A stretch of DNA of 64,000 bases from positions 2,356,001-2,420,000 of the forward strand of contig NZ_JBDFMM010000001.1 of assembly GCF_047238265.1 (NCBI RefSeq). Direction: 5' to 3'. Below are positions 1 to 9,336 of this stretch, piece after piece. The number at the start of each line of letters is the position of its first letter. Positions within the stretch are counted from its first letter, which is position 1. This stretch comes from Paenibacillus_F sp047238265 (GTDB taxonomy: Bacteria > Bacillota > Bacilli > Paenibacillales > NBRC-103111). Position numbers and translations under genes: made by a program. The notes below the pieces were generated by a model. The model made no database searches and had not been told where the DNA came from. It saw only the letters and a list, made by a program, of their open reading frames with translations.

Positions 1-1
1 G

Positions 2-3000
2 GTGACCGTCACGTATAACGACGCTCAGCAGCCGGCCGACCTCATCGAAGTCGAGGCGGCGCCGATCGACATTACGATCAGCATTGAAGGCCCGCGCCAC
101 GCGATCGGTTACGTAGACCAGGATATCGCCGGAATCGACGACACCGTGGCGCTCTTCACGAACGATTGGGGACCGCAGGTTACCGTTCCCCAGTTTAACG
201 TTGCCGTGCAGGTGGATGCGGGGAACAGGGTGACGAAGGTCATCAATCCTTCCATAGACGGTAAAACGCCGGCCTGGACCGGACCGACGGATCTTGAAAT
301 CCCGCCCGGCGGCTATGTGCTGGTCGCCCAGGATACGAGCTATGCCAGCAAAAACATCAAGAAATATTTGGCGACGTATTTTAAAGCAGGGGATGCGATC
401 AAGCTCCGCAAGAACGGCTTCGCGGTCCCGGTCAAGGAACTGATGGGAGCGGGCGGGCCGATTGCCAGGCTGAAGCTCGATAATTACGCGATGTATACGG
501 AGACGAAGCCGTCTACCGAGCTTTCCGGAACGATTACGAATATGGACGACCCTGCGAAAATCGCGTTATCGGTCAACGGAACTCCGCTTCCGTTCGGTCC
601 GGACGGAAAGTTCAAAACTTCGTACCCGCTTGCCGAGGGCATCAATTATTTGGATCTCACCGTTACGAAAGAAGGCAAAGAACAGGACTCCAAAAATCTC
701 GTCGTCTACAGCAGACCCGGCTTCTCCACCGAAAAGAAGGTGATCTTGTGGGTCGACCAGGCCGCGAACGCGAGAAAATTCCAAACCGCCGATAACGTGG
801 ATGATTTTCTGCGGACCGCGAAAGAAAACGGCGTAACTTCCGTCGTTTTTGACGTGAAAGGAGTGGAGGGGTACGTCTCGTACAAGAAAAGCACCTTGAC
901 CGCGCGTCCGTACGTAAGCGCGATTAAAGCGCCGGAAAAAGCGGGCTCCAATCCCGATCTCGATCTGCTCCAGGAATTTATCCGGGGCAGCCGCGAGCTG
1001 GGACTCGATATCCACGTCGCCTTTAACATTTTCGCGGAGGGGTCGATCGCCAGCAATGAATACGCTCTGCTGAACAGCCATCTCGACTGGGAGGAACGCG
1101 TCTACAACGCGGCGGATAAGGGGCAGATCAAGCGGCTTCGCGAATCCGCCAAGCAGGACGCCGTCGCTTTCGTGAACCCGTCCAACGACGAGGTGCGCGA
1201 TTTTCAGCTGAAAACGATTGAAGAAGTGCTGCAAAATTACGACGTGGACGGGGTCGTGCTGGACCGTGCCCGGTATGACAACGAGAGCGCGGATTTCAGC
1301 GACGTGACGAAAGCGAAGTTCGAATCGTTCCTGGGCGCCCGCGGCAAACAGCTTCAAAACTGGCCGGACGACGTGTTCACATACGCGGGTAACGTGCGCA
1401 AAGACGGTCCGCTTATCCGGGACTGGTGGGAATTCCGGTCGAAAACGATCAAAAGCTTCACGTCCGAAGTCAGGCAGCTTGCCGACCGGTATAAAGCCGA
1501 AAAAGGCAAAAAGATTGACGTGTCCGCCTATGTGGGCTCCTGGTTCGAATCGTATTACCTGAACGGCGTACACTGGGGCAGCACGGAATTCCGCTACGAC
1601 GAGCGTCTGCGGATGAAGGACGAATCCGTATACACGCCGGGTTATTATGAAAGCGGCTATGTGAAAAATCTCGATTTCATCATGATCGGCGCCTACCAGA
1701 CGACCGCTCCCGAGATCGAACATTACATTACGCTCGGCAACATCGTCACGAACGGGGAAGTGCCGCTCTACGCCGGCATCGCCCTCACGAATGTGCAGGA
1801 ACCCGCTCTCCAGCGTGACGTATTCCAGGCGGGTCTGGAAAATACGCACGGGCTTATGCTTTTCGACGCGTCTCAGGTGAACTGGCCCGTAGCCGGCGCG
1901 GCCCTGCGCAATCTCGTTTATGTGCGGGATTACCAGCTCGGCATCTCCCTTCCGGACTCGCCCGATTCATTCCTGGAGGGAAGCTACACTAACACCAATC
2001 TCATCGAAAATAACATCGGCGTGCTCACGGACACCTTCGGCTATTCGACGGGCAACAGCCGTTTCGGCGTGGAAGCGGTCGTGGACGGCACAGGCATAGT
2101 GACGGCCGTGCCGAACAAAACCCAGGCCATGACGTGGAGCTGGGGCAAGCCGGAAGAAACGAACAGCGTTATTCCGAAAGGCGGCTTCGTCGTATCGGCG
2201 CTGGACGCTTCCGGCGTCCGCACCAAGCGGCAGCTCGTCGCGAATGCTTACGAGACCGGCGACTCCGTGCGGGCGGCGTCCCTCAGCGGCTTCCTCGCGT
2301 ACGAGGGGCTAAGAACGTCCGCCGACAGTGTGACCTTCCGGGGCAAGGTCGACGTTTTGGGCCCGGGCAAGGCGGCCGTTACCGTAAACGGACAGGAGGC
2401 CGCTCTCCGGCAAGACGGCGCTTTCGAAGCGGATATCGCGATTCGTCCCGGGGCCAATCCGGTGGTCGTTACGGTCCGCGTGGACGGACTCAAGACGAAC
2501 GAGAAGACTGTCACGATCATCGGAGATGAAGCGGCGGTCCGCGCACTGAAGCTCGACCGCGACTCGTACGGTATGACGAAGGGCGAAAGCGTCCGGCTGG
2601 CCGTCACGGCCGAGTACAAGAGCGGCGCGAAGGACGTGACGGGACAGGCGGCGTATACGTCGCTGAATCCGTCCGTTGCCGCCGTGGACGCTTCCGGGCG
2701 GATCACCGCGCTGCGCGAAGGGAACGTCACGGTGCAGGCCGCTTACGAAGGGCATACCGCGCTGGCCCGGGTAACCGTAAGCCCGGGCAGCACCGGAGGC
2801 GGATCGGACCCGGGCACGGACACGGGCTCCGGCACGGATAGCGGAAGCGGAAGCGGCTCCGCCGGAGGGGGCACGTCCCCGTCCGGACCGGAACGCACGT
2901 CGGTGACGGAGACGAAAGATTCCGGCGGGCGCAGCCTGACGCTCGTCTCGGCGGATGCCGGCGTGATGGAAGCCGAGCTTGCGGCGCTGCAAGGAAAGGC

Positions 3001-4099
3001 GGCCCCGGTCCTTTCCTACGCTATTCCCGGCAGCGGGCCGGCGGGCGCCTTATCGCTGCCGGGCGCGGCGCTCCGCAAGGCGGCCGCCGGATCGCCTGAC
3101 GCGATCCTCAGCGTATCCTCGCATCTCGGCGGCATCGAGCTCCCGGCGGGGCAGCTTGCGGCGCACTTTCCTGCGGAAGGCAGTTTCGATCTGCTTGTGG
3201 AGATCGGGCTGACTCCCGCGGATGAGACCGCAGAGCTATCCGCCCGGGCGGCAAAGGAGGGCATGCGGGTACAGGGCATGCCGGTTGATTTGCGTGTTTT
3301 CCTCTCGGCCGGAGGGGAAACGAAGGAAATCGGCACTTTCGGCAGCTATGTCCGAAGAAGCGTAAACCTGCCGGAAGCGCTCGACCCTGAGCGCGCCACG
3401 GCGGTGGAGAGGGACCCGGCGAGCGGAGAACTGCGCTTCGTGCCCTCCCGTTTCGAATCGTCAGGAGGCACGCACCGGGCCGTAATCCGCGACAGAAGCG
3501 GCGGGACCTACGCGGTTGTTGCCGACGCTGCCGGCTTCTCCGATCTTGCCGCTCACTGGTCGCGGAAGGATGTCGAGCTGCTGGCCGCAAAGCGCATCGC
3601 CGACGGCATGGAGGCCGGCGTCTTCTTGCCGGACGAGGCGCTGACGCGGGCGCAGTTCACGGCCCTGCTGACGCGGGCCCTTGCGCTCGACCCGGCGCCC
3701 GCCGCTGCCGGCTTCACCGACGTCCCCGGCGACGCGTGGTTTGCCGGCCCCGTGGGTGCCGCCGTTCAGGCGCGGCTCGCCGACGGCTTCGAGACCGGGG
3801 AGTTCCGCCCCGGGGAGGTGCTGACACGCGAGCAGATGAGCGTAATGCTCATACGCGCCGCGAAGCTGGCCGGTGTCCGGACGGTGGAGAACTCCGCGGC
3901 GGGTACGCTTGAGGTCTTCGCGGACCGGGACGATATCTCCGGCTGGGCGGCAGGCGCCGTCTCGCAGGCGGTGGAAGCCGGCCTGCTGGACGGGCGCGGA
4001 GACGGCCGCTTCGTGCCCGGAGGCACGGCTACACGCGCGGAAGGCGCGGCGGTGCTGACACGGCTGCTGCGGACAGCCGGATTCGTGAACGGAGCGTAG
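2..4099 (+). CDS. Secreted GHL10-type glycoside hydrolase-like protein with BIG2 and C-terminal SLH domains (5' partial)
   Basis: The reading frame is already open at the window edge, so the true start and signal peptide lie upstream. Counting from position 2, residues about 246-640 form a TIM-barrel-like region (starts near KKVILWVDQAAN, includes DVDGVVLDRARYD and DFIMIGAY) that I recognise as the glycosyl-hydrolase-like GHL10/DUF4015 group. Residues about 844-927 resemble a BIG2 immunoglobulin-like domain (NPSVAAVDASGRITAL). A Gly/Ser linker follows at about 928-963. Three S-layer homology repeats lie at about 1178, 1237 and 1304 to the end (FSDLAAHW, FTDVPGDAWF, VFADRDDISGW). The SLH repeats should bind pyruvylated wall polymer and hold the protein on the cell surface. 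The role is probably polysaccharide binding or hydrolysis; the substrate is unknown. A long hairpin follows the stop. Confidence 0.85.
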   Translation: MTVTYNDAQQPADLIEVEAAPIDITISIEGPRHAIGYVDQDIAGIDDTVALFTNDWGPQVTVPQFNVAVQVDAGNRVTKVINPSIDGKTPAWTGPTDLEIPPGGYVLVAQDTSYASKNIKKYLATYFKAGDAIKLRKNGFAVPVKELMGAGGPIARLKLDNYAMYTETKPSTELSGTITNMDDPAKIALSVNGTPLPFGPDGKFKTSYPLAEGINYLDLTVTKEGKEQDSKNLVVYSRPGFSTEKKVILWVDQAANARKFQTADNVDDFLRTAKENGVTSVVFDVKGVEGYVSYKKSTLTARPYVSAIKAPEKAGSNPDLDLLQEFIRGSRELGLDIHVAFNIFAEGSIASNEYALLNSHLDWEERVYNAADKGQIKRLRESAKQDAVAFVNPSNDEVRDFQLKTIEEVLQNYDVDGVVLDRARYDNESADFSDVTKAKFESFLGARGKQLQNWPDDVFTYAGNVRKDGPLIRDWWEFRSKTIKSFTSEVRQLADRYKAEKGKKIDVSAYVGSWFESYYLNGVHWGSTEFRYDERLRMKDESVYTPGYYESGYVKNLDFIMIGAYQTTAPEIEHYITLGNIVTNGEVPLYAGIALTNVQEPALQRDVFQAGLENTHGLMLFDASQVNWPVAGAALRNLVYVRDYQLGISLPDSPDSFLEGSYTNTNLIENNIGVLTDTFGYSTGNSRFGVEAVVDGTGIVTAVPNKTQAMTWSWGKPEETNSVIPKGGFVVSALDASGVRTKRQLVANAYETGDSVRAASLSGFLAYEGLRTSADSVTFRGKVDVLGPGKAAVTVNGQEAALRQDGAFEADIAIRPGANPVVVTVRVDGLKTNEKTVTIIGDEAAVRALKLDRDSYGMTKGESVRLAVTAEYKSGAKDVTGQAAYTSLNPSVAAVDASGRITALREGNVTVQAAYEGHTALARVTVSPGSTGGGSDPGTDTGSGTDSGSGSGSAGGGTSPSGPERTSVTETKDSGGRSLTLVSADAGVMEAELAALQGKAAPVLSYAIPGSGPAGALSLPGAALRKAAAGSPDAILSVSSHLGGIELPAGQLAAHFPAEGSFDLLVEIGLTPADETAELSARAAKEGMRVQGMPVDLRVFLSAGGETKEIGTFGSYVRRSVNLPEALDPERATAVERDPASGELRFVPSRFESSGGTHRAVIRDRSGGTYAVVADAAGFSDLAAHWSRKDVELLAAKRIADGMEAGVFLPDEALTRAQFTALLTRALALDPAPAAAGFTDVPGDAWFAGPVGAAVQARLADGFETGEFRPGEVLTREQMSVMLIRAAKLAGVRTVENSAAGTLEVFADRDDISGWAAGAVSQAVEAGLLDGRGDGRFVPGGTATRAEGAAVLTRLLRTAGFVNGA

Positions 4100-4122
4100 G
4101 TGCACTCCCCGTGCAGGTTTTG

Positions 4123-4170
4123 AATGAAACAAGGAGCATACCAGAGGGTATGCTCCTTGTTTCATTTGGC
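4123..4170. terminator. Perfect 20-bp hairpin after the SLH protein
   Basis: Arms 4123-4142 and 4147-4166 are perfect complements around the loop AGAG. The 3' arm ends in TTGTTTCATTT rather than a clean T-run. It sits between a plus-strand and a minus-strand gene and probably terminates both. Confidence 0.7.
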
Positions 4171-4214
4171 CGGGCGGAATGAAGCTCCCTGCAAGGGTTT
4201 TTGTTTCAAGGGCT

Positions 4215-4589
4215 TCATTTTCCGTTCTCGGAGGGTGACGTCGTTTGTCCGTTTTTTGAGGCTCTTTTTTCGATGGAAAGGAGGAGCGGATACAACACGA
4301 CCAAGAACAGGCTCACATACAGCGACCTTTCAAAAAATTGTTTAAAACGTGCCGGAGACCAGTTTCCTTCCCCAATAATCCAATAGGCCGCCACGTTTGC
4401 TATTCCTATTCCATCATTTGCTTCCGGAATCAGACTTTGAGTATAATTTTGCGATAGACTGACGGCGGCGACCAGGGTAAAAAGAAGCAAGATGAGTACA
4501 GTGTTTGAGTACACGGCATCCATTTTCGCTTTCTTCATAAAAACCGCCCCGATCGCTGCTGCGGCAAGGCAGACAGCGGAGTACAGCAA
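4215..4589 (-). CDS. Small membrane protein of unknown function
   Basis: A 124-residue protein read on the minus strand from a TTG start. The start is supported by a strong AAGGAGGT site about seven bases upstream. Three to four hydrophobic segments are visible: residues about 1-17, 28-45, a weaker one near 63-72, and 90-106 (YVSLFLVVLYPLLLSI). The tail is short and polar. I do not recognise the family. It has its own ribosome site and faces the SLH gene across the hairpin, so it appears to be a single-gene unit. Confidence 0.6.
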   Translation of the reverse strand: MLYSAVCLAAAAIGAVFMKKAKMDAVYSNTVLILLLFTLVAAVSLSQNYTQSLIPEANDGIGIANVAAYWIIGEGNWSPARFKQFFERSLYVSLFLVVLYPLLLSIEKRASKNGQTTSPSENGK

Positions 4590-4844
4590 GCGGGAAACCT
4601 CCTTGGAAAATGATGTTTTCTTTCGTATAGCAAGACAGCAGCGGCCTTCCTGTTATAAAGATTCTAAATCTAAGCTCTGGAAAAGAGGTCTTAAAAAGGA
4701 ATTTTGTTCCTGACGGCGAATAGGAGTAATTTCCGTTTAGAGGCGGATCTTCTTGGAACCGCTGCCGGACGCTATCGTAGGAAAAAGCGTGAAGCGAGGC
4801 TGCCCGGTAAATTTTGCTACAAGGACGAAATCGTGCGGTTTCAA

Positions 4845-4896
4845 ATGCGGCGTGAGTGCCAAATGGATGCCGCATAAGTGCGGCATAAGTGCCGCA
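4845..4896 (+). promoter_or_regulatory. Four-arm palindromic leader before the APH gene
   Basis: Four complementary arms follow one another: ATGCGGC (4845-4851), GCCGCAT (4869-4875), TGCGGCA (4879-4885) and TGCCGCA (4890-4896). Arms 1:2, 2:3, 3:4 and 1:4 can each pair, and several of these pairings exclude others. The block ends about 40 bases before the APH start. An open frame from a TTG at 4753 runs through the arms and its TGA (4939-4941) overlaps the APH start codon as ATGA. This fits an attenuator, but a genome-wide interspersed palindrome is equally possible. Confidence 0.45.
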
Positions 4897-4937
4897 CCTA
4901 CATTCGTATCACAAGAAATTTTAGGAGGAACCAACAG

Positions 4938-5726
4938 ATGAACGAGAACATGCGTAACTGGCCGGAGGAACTTGTCGGGCTTCTCGGGCAGACAGAATTG
5001 ACCGTGAACAAAACCGGTTATTCCGGGGATCACGTTTATCACGTAAAAGAGTACGGGGGAGCCCCCGCTTTTCTTAAAATCGCCCCGAGCGCCTGGTGGA
5101 GAACGCTCCGGCCGGAAATCGAAGCACTTGCTTGGCTGGACGGGAAACTCCCGGTCCCCAAAGTTTTATACACGGCGGAACATGGCGGGATGGATTATTT
5201 GCTGATGGAGGCGCTGCCCGGCAAAGACGGTTCCCACGAAACGATCCAGGGTAAGCCGGAGTTCTTCGTAAAGCTATACGCGGAAAGCCTCCGGCGCATT
5301 CACAGCCTGGATATCCGCGATTGTCCCCTTGCTAACGGCTTGGACAAGAAGCTCCGGGATGCGAAAAGAATAGTCGACGAGCGCATTGTGGATCCGACGG
5401 AAATAAAAGAGGAGTATGACTGCACGCCGGAGGAATTGTATGGAATTTTGCTCGCCGATAAGCCGGGAACCGAGGATCTGGTGTTTGCGCATGGAGATTA
5501 TTGTGCGCCTAATCTGATTATCGACGGAGAGAAGCTGTCGGGATTTATCGATCTCGGACGAGCGGGCGTGGCGGATCGTTATCAGGACATCGGTCTGGCG
5601 ATCCGGAGCCTCCGGCACGATTACGGTGATGACCGCTATAAGGCCTTCTTCCTGGAATATTACGGTCTTACCGGGCTTGATGAACACAAAGTCGAGTATT
5701 ACATCCGGCTGGATGAATTTTTTTGA
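4938..5726 (+). CDS. APH(3')-like aminoglycoside phosphotransferase family protein
   Basis: A 262-residue protein with the aminoglycoside/choline kinase fold. The catalytic loop HGDYCAPN lies at residues 185-192 and the metal-binding segment GFIDLGRAG has its Asp near 205. The following VADRYQDI and the closing RLDEFF match the APH(3') group closely, as does the length (usually about 260-270). It would transfer phosphate from ATP to the 3'-hydroxyl of kanamycin-type drugs in the cytosol. Whether it confers resistance or acts on another substrate cannot be read from sequence. The ATG at 4938 is chosen for the TAGGAGGA site upstream. A palindromic leader lies just before it, and the next gene follows 22 bases after the stop. 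Confidence 0.85.
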   Translation: MNENMRNWPEELVGLLGQTELTVNKTGYSGDHVYHVKEYGGAPAFLKIAPSAWWRTLRPEIEALAWLDGKLPVPKVLYTAEHGGMDYLLMEALPGKDGSHETIQGKPEFFVKLYAESLRRIHSLDIRDCPLANGLDKKLRDAKRIVDERIVDPTEIKEEYDCTPEELYGILLADKPGTEDLVFAHGDYCAPNLIIDGEKLSGFIDLGRAGVADRYQDIGLAIRSLRHDYGDDRYKAFFLEYYGLTGLDEHKVEYYIRLDEFF

Positions 5727-5748
5727 TAGACCGGAAGGAGGCGCACAA

Positions 5749-6162
5749 ATGTATACGAATCCGAAAAAAACGGATTGGAGCAAGCTGGTTTATAACGGGA
5801 CGTATTGGCAGATTACGGGAGGCGAATACGATATTTTCGTAAAAGGGGACGAAGCCGCTCCGGCAGAGGAGTACCTCGACATGGCAAAGACCGTTACGGC
5901 GAATATCGAGGAGCATATGGAACGGGCGGTTCGCTTTCTCGGCGAATTTTTGAAGCTGAAAGGCGAATGGAGTCTAAATACGCTGGATTTCGGCTGCTGC
6001 TACAGCGGGGTCCGCCACGATTTCGAGCTGACACTGGATTTTGAGGAGGAAGGCGACGTCTTCCGGTTCGTGTACACCACCATCGTCGTAAGCTTTGATA
6101 TCCGGAGCTTTTCCGTACAAAAAGAAGTGAAACCGCAGCGGATCGAAATCGGTTTCCGTTAA
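5749..6162 (+). CDS. Conserved hypothetical protein, 137 aa
   Basis: Starts at ATG 5749 behind GGAAGGAG. It is soluble, acidic, and has no signal peptide or membrane segment. It contains aromatic-rich strands (LVYNGTYWQITGGEYDIF, FRFVYTTIVVSFDI) that suggest a beta-rich fold. I do not recognise the family. It is probably co-transcribed with the APH-like gene upstream and the DUF6886-like gene 17 bases downstream. Confidence 0.7.
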   Translation: MYTNPKKTDWSKLVYNGTYWQITGGEYDIFVKGDEAAPAEEYLDMAKTVTANIEEHMERAVRFLGEFLKLKGEWSLNTLDFGCCYSGVRHDFELTLDFEEEGDVFRFVYTTIVVSFDIRSFSVQKEVKPQRIEIGFR

Positions 6163-6179
6163 AAACAAGGAGGTCCGAG

Positions 6180-6695
6180 ATGCTGTACCATTTCAGCGAA
6201 GAACCCGATATCCCGGCGTTCCTCCCGCGAAAGCCGCCGGGGCGGGAAGATCTTCCTCCCGTCGTCTGGGCGGTGGACGAAGCTCATGCGCATTTATACT
6301 ACTTTCCGCGGGAGTGTCCGCGAATCGTGTATACGCTCACGGATGACGTCACGAAGGGGGATAGGCGGCTTTTGTTCGGGCCATCCTGCTCCCGCACGGT
6401 CATTGCAATAGAGAGCGCCTGGCTGGAGCGGATGAGAAAAACGGCCCTGTACCGCTATGCCTTCGACGAGCGGGATTTCCGATTGCTTGATGCGACGGCG
6501 GGCTATTACATATCTGAGCAGCAGGTAACGCCTTTATCGGTGGAGCCCGAAGAGGACCTGCTGGCCAAGCTCGCGGCGACGGGCGCCGAACTGCGGATCG
6601 TGCCGAACCTTTACCCGCTGCGAGATACTTTGTTGGCTTCTTCCGTTTCGCATTTTTCGATCATTCGTTTCCGAAATGCGCAGCCTTCCCGGTAG
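6180..6695 (+). CDS. DUF6886-like protein
   Basis: A 171-residue cytosolic protein with an AAGGAGGT site before the ATG. The opening MLYHFSEEPDI and the segment VVWAVDEAHAHLYYFPRECPR resemble the small family annotated DUF6886, whose members begin with the same HFSE motif. No catalytic function is established for it. It is the last gene of a short plus-strand run and ends inside a bidirectional hairpin. Confidence 0.7.
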   Translation: MLYHFSEEPDIPAFLPRKPPGREDLPPVVWAVDEAHAHLYYFPRECPRIVYTLTDDVTKGDRRLLFGPSCSRTVIAIESAWLERMRKTALYRYAFDERDFRLLDATAGYYISEQQVTPLSVEPEEDLLAKLAATGAELRIVPNLYPLRDTLLASSVSHFSIIRFRNAQPSR

Positions 6696-6717
6696 AACCC
6701 GCGGAAGGCTATTTTCT
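6682..6717. terminator. Bidirectional terminator between convergent genes
   Basis: AGCCTTCC (6682-6689) pairs with GGAAGGCT (6703-6710), followed by ATTTTCTTTG. The stem overlaps the ends of both the DUF6886-like gene and the gerC-like gene. Confidence 0.6.
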
Positions 6718-7857
6718 TTGTTTATATTTGCCCGAATGGATGACGTGGACTTTCACCTCGATCTTCTCAATGGAATCCGAATCCAGCGGGAATTCTTTTC
6801 CTTTAAAATGTTTTTTCCAAAGGTCCGGGTGTTTACGGTATAGCGTTTCGCTCAGCTTTAGAACATCGACATTTTTTCGCAAACCTTTGCGAAAGGAGTC
6901 CGTCAGTTCGTTTTTCACCTCGTTTTGGGCGGCGGTCTGGATTTCTGCCTGCGTCGCTTGTTCCCGGATCTCATCGAGAAAAGCATCGAGCTTGAGAGAG
7001 ATGGAAAAGCGGATTTTGCCGCCGACAGACCGGGCGTCAATCGTATAGCGAGGATCTTCCAGGATGAGGGTGGCCAGCGGATTAGCTTTCGGTACTTCCA
7101 GCGGAGAGCGCTCCAGCTTCGTTTGAAGCCACCGGGCGCCTTTCAGGTCATCCTGCGACATCCACGCCGTATACCGGTGATGGTTAAAAAAATAGGCACC
7201 GTTTATTTCATAGAGAGGAATCTTTTTCTGATCTTCGTTCCAAACGCCGTTGTTAAGCGTTAGAGAGGGCAGCAGCGTCGAATTGCTCGATTCGTTCAAA
7301 TCCGCGATGAATTTGTACCCGTACACGGGCAGGATCAACGACTTTTGCGAATAAAATTGTTCGGGTCTGGCCAGCAGCGACTCGATCGGCGAAAAATTAA
7401 GCAGAGACGTTTGGGACAGCAGCTTAACGAGAGGCTTGTCCGTTCCGTAGAATAAGATGTTGTAGCGGATTTCGCGGTATCGGTTAATCATGTCGTACAC
7501 ATTCGAAAGCCCCTGCTTCATCATGGCTTCGCTTAAAATGACCACTTTAACATGTCCCCAGAACAGGCGCAGCTGCGAGGTGGAGTAAATCGACGTTAGC
7601 GACTGCGACAAGGTGCGTCCCTCTCCGCGGCCCACCCAAATCGGTATGCGCTGTCCGAGCTGGTTGTTTTCACTTTTGGCGATATTTGAGAAATTAAGGA
7701 TCTGAACATACGTAATGTAATTTCCGTTCTCGTAATCAATGCCCAGCGCGGTCGCGTAGGCCATCGTCTGAATATCCTTGGAGTTCCAGCAGCCGGTCGG
7801 CAGCACAAGACAAAGCATCAGGCCAAGCAGGCATACGCCTCTTTTGGCGGCACTCAC
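6709..7857 (-). CDS. Ger(x)C family spore germination lipoprotein
   Basis: A 382-residue lipoprotein. The signal peptide ends in the lipobox LPTGC with the lipidated Cys at 23, followed by WNSKDIQTMAYATALGIDYE, the typical GerC opening. The length matches the family (about 370-400). The protein is the C subunit of a germinant receptor and sits on the outer face of the spore inner membrane with the A and B subunits. The GTG start overlaps the gerA stop as GTGA, so the two are translationally coupled. It is the last gene of the operon. If GerA is not made the receptor would be non-functional, but this gene itself is intact. Confidence 0.92.
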   Translation of the reverse strand: MSAAKRGVCLLGLMLCLVLPTGCWNSKDIQTMAYATALGIDYENGNYITYVQILNFSNIAKSENNQLGQRIPIWVGRGEGRTLSQSLTSIYSTSQLRLFWGHVKVVILSEAMMKQGLSNVYDMINRYREIRYNILFYGTDKPLVKLLSQTSLLNFSPIESLLARPEQFYSQKSLILPVYGYKFIADLNESSNSTLLPSLTLNNGVWNEDQKKIPLYEINGAYFFNHHRYTAWMSQDDLKGARWLQTKLERSPLEVPKANPLATLILEDPRYTIDARSVGGKIRFSISLKLDAFLDEIREQATQAEIQTAAQNEVKNELTDSFRKGLRKNVDVLKLSETLYRKHPDLWKKHFKGKEFPLDSDSIEKIEVKVHVIHSGKYKQRK

Positions 7858-9336
7858 GGGTTATCTTCCTCCTTATGATCTTGGTCCCGGGCGTGCACGT
7901 TTTCCGGTCTGCGGGTCATGAGAGTCCAGGGCAGCCGCATAAACGCGGGCAGCCAATTCCTGTAGATGGGGGGCGAGAATGGCGACAGATAAGGGATGCC
8001 GAAAGATCTCAGCCTGGACAGATAGACCGTCACGATAATGAGACCCATGATCAGACCAAACATACCGAGGATACAGGAGAGAAAAAAAAGAAAAAAACGG
8101 ATCAAGCTGACGGCCGAGCTCAGATTCTGGTTGACCAGGGTGGCGTTGCTGACGGCCGTTATGGCTCCCACGACGACGACTGATGGGGAAACAAGTCCCG
8201 CCCGGATGGCCGCGTCGCCGATAATGAGGCCGCCTACGACGGTCAGCACCTGACCGATTGCGCTCGGAAGGCGAACCCCCGCTTCCCGGAACACCTCCAG
8301 CAGAATGAGAAGAATCAGCAGCTCGAACTGGCCCGAGAAAGGCAGGCCGAGCCTGGCGGTCGTAATGGTGGCCAGCAGCCGGAACGGAATCTGATCCTGA
8401 TGGAAGGCGGCCAGGGAAACCCAGAACCCCGGCAGCAGTACGCACAAAAAAATGCTCAAAATCCGTACCAGCCGCGAGAACGAAGTGTAGTAAAAGCCCG
8501 TGTGCAAATCTTCTGGCGATTTAAGCTGCATGGCCATGGTGGCCGGTGCAATCAGGACCATCGGATTGCCGTCGACCATGATAACAAATCTTCCGTTCAG
8601 GAGAGAGCTGACGGCAAAATCCGGGCGGCCGGTGTAATCCATCAAAGGCATAAGCGAATATTTTTGACGGGCTATGAGCTCCTCGATTTGTGAAATGCTG
8701 TAAATGCCGTCCACGTCGATAGCCTGCAGCCGGGTACGGGCTTCAACTAGCAGCTCGGGGGACAGGATGTCCCGGATGTACATCAGGGCCACTTTCGTCC
8801 GCGTTCGTGTGCCGAGCACGAACTTCTCGCAGCAGAGCGTATGACTGCGGATTCTTTTGCGAATCAGGGCGGTATTGACGGACAGATTTTCCACGAACCC
8901 GTCCCGCGGGCCCTTGATGGAAAGTTCCGTATTGGACTCTTCGGGACTTCGTTCCGGCAGGTTGCTGATGTTCATAAAATAGGCGGTGCGAAGACCCGGG
9001 AACACGATAAGCAAATTGCCCTCAAACAAACCTTCGGCAATCGTTTGGGCCGAAACGGCTTCCCCAAGGGGGACAAGAGGCAGACATGAGCCGAGCACGA
9101 CCGCCTCGCTTTGAAAGCCGCCACCTTTATCATAGGCGATTTCTAGCCCGGGCAGCACCGTTTCCCCGATCAGTCTGACTGTTACTCGTTCCCTCGCTGT
9201 ACATCAGAAGAACCTCGGACGTCTCCGGCTCGTTCCCACCGAACGTATGGGTAAGCAGCACAACGTCGTCGCTTTCGCAAAACATTTCTCTAAGCTTGCC
9301 GGCTGTCCAAATGTGTGTATTGCCGCTGGGTGTCAT
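7854..9336 (-). pseudogene. GerA family germinant receptor subunit A, single-base frameshift
   Basis: Start ATG at 9336 follows a GGAGAG site and overlaps the gerB stop (TGATG). The first frame reads about 54 codons of a GerA N-terminus and then runs out of homology. The second frame continues from LIGETVLPGLE through the membrane domain to the stop at 7854. Skipping one base (A on the gene strand, position 9174) joins SNSQ to LIGETV and restores a protein of about 493 residues, the normal GerA length. The rest shows no decay, with typical segments such as RFVIMVDGNPMVLIAPATM and the C-terminal membrane helices. The extra base sits in CAG|A|CTG, as in three other broken genes here. Either a sequence error or a recent mutation. 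Confidence 0.85.

Noticed and set aside
566..1849. Long open frame (427 codons) on the minus strand
   Set aside because: It lies antisense to the GHL10 domain of the SLH protein, has no ribosome site or recognisable motif, and is explained by the GC-rich codon pattern of the real gene.
4414..4875. 153-codon minus-strand frame between the small membrane protein and the APH gene
   Set aside because: It overlaps the start of the TTG-initiated membrane protein, has no ribosome site, and its product shows no family or hydrophobic pattern.
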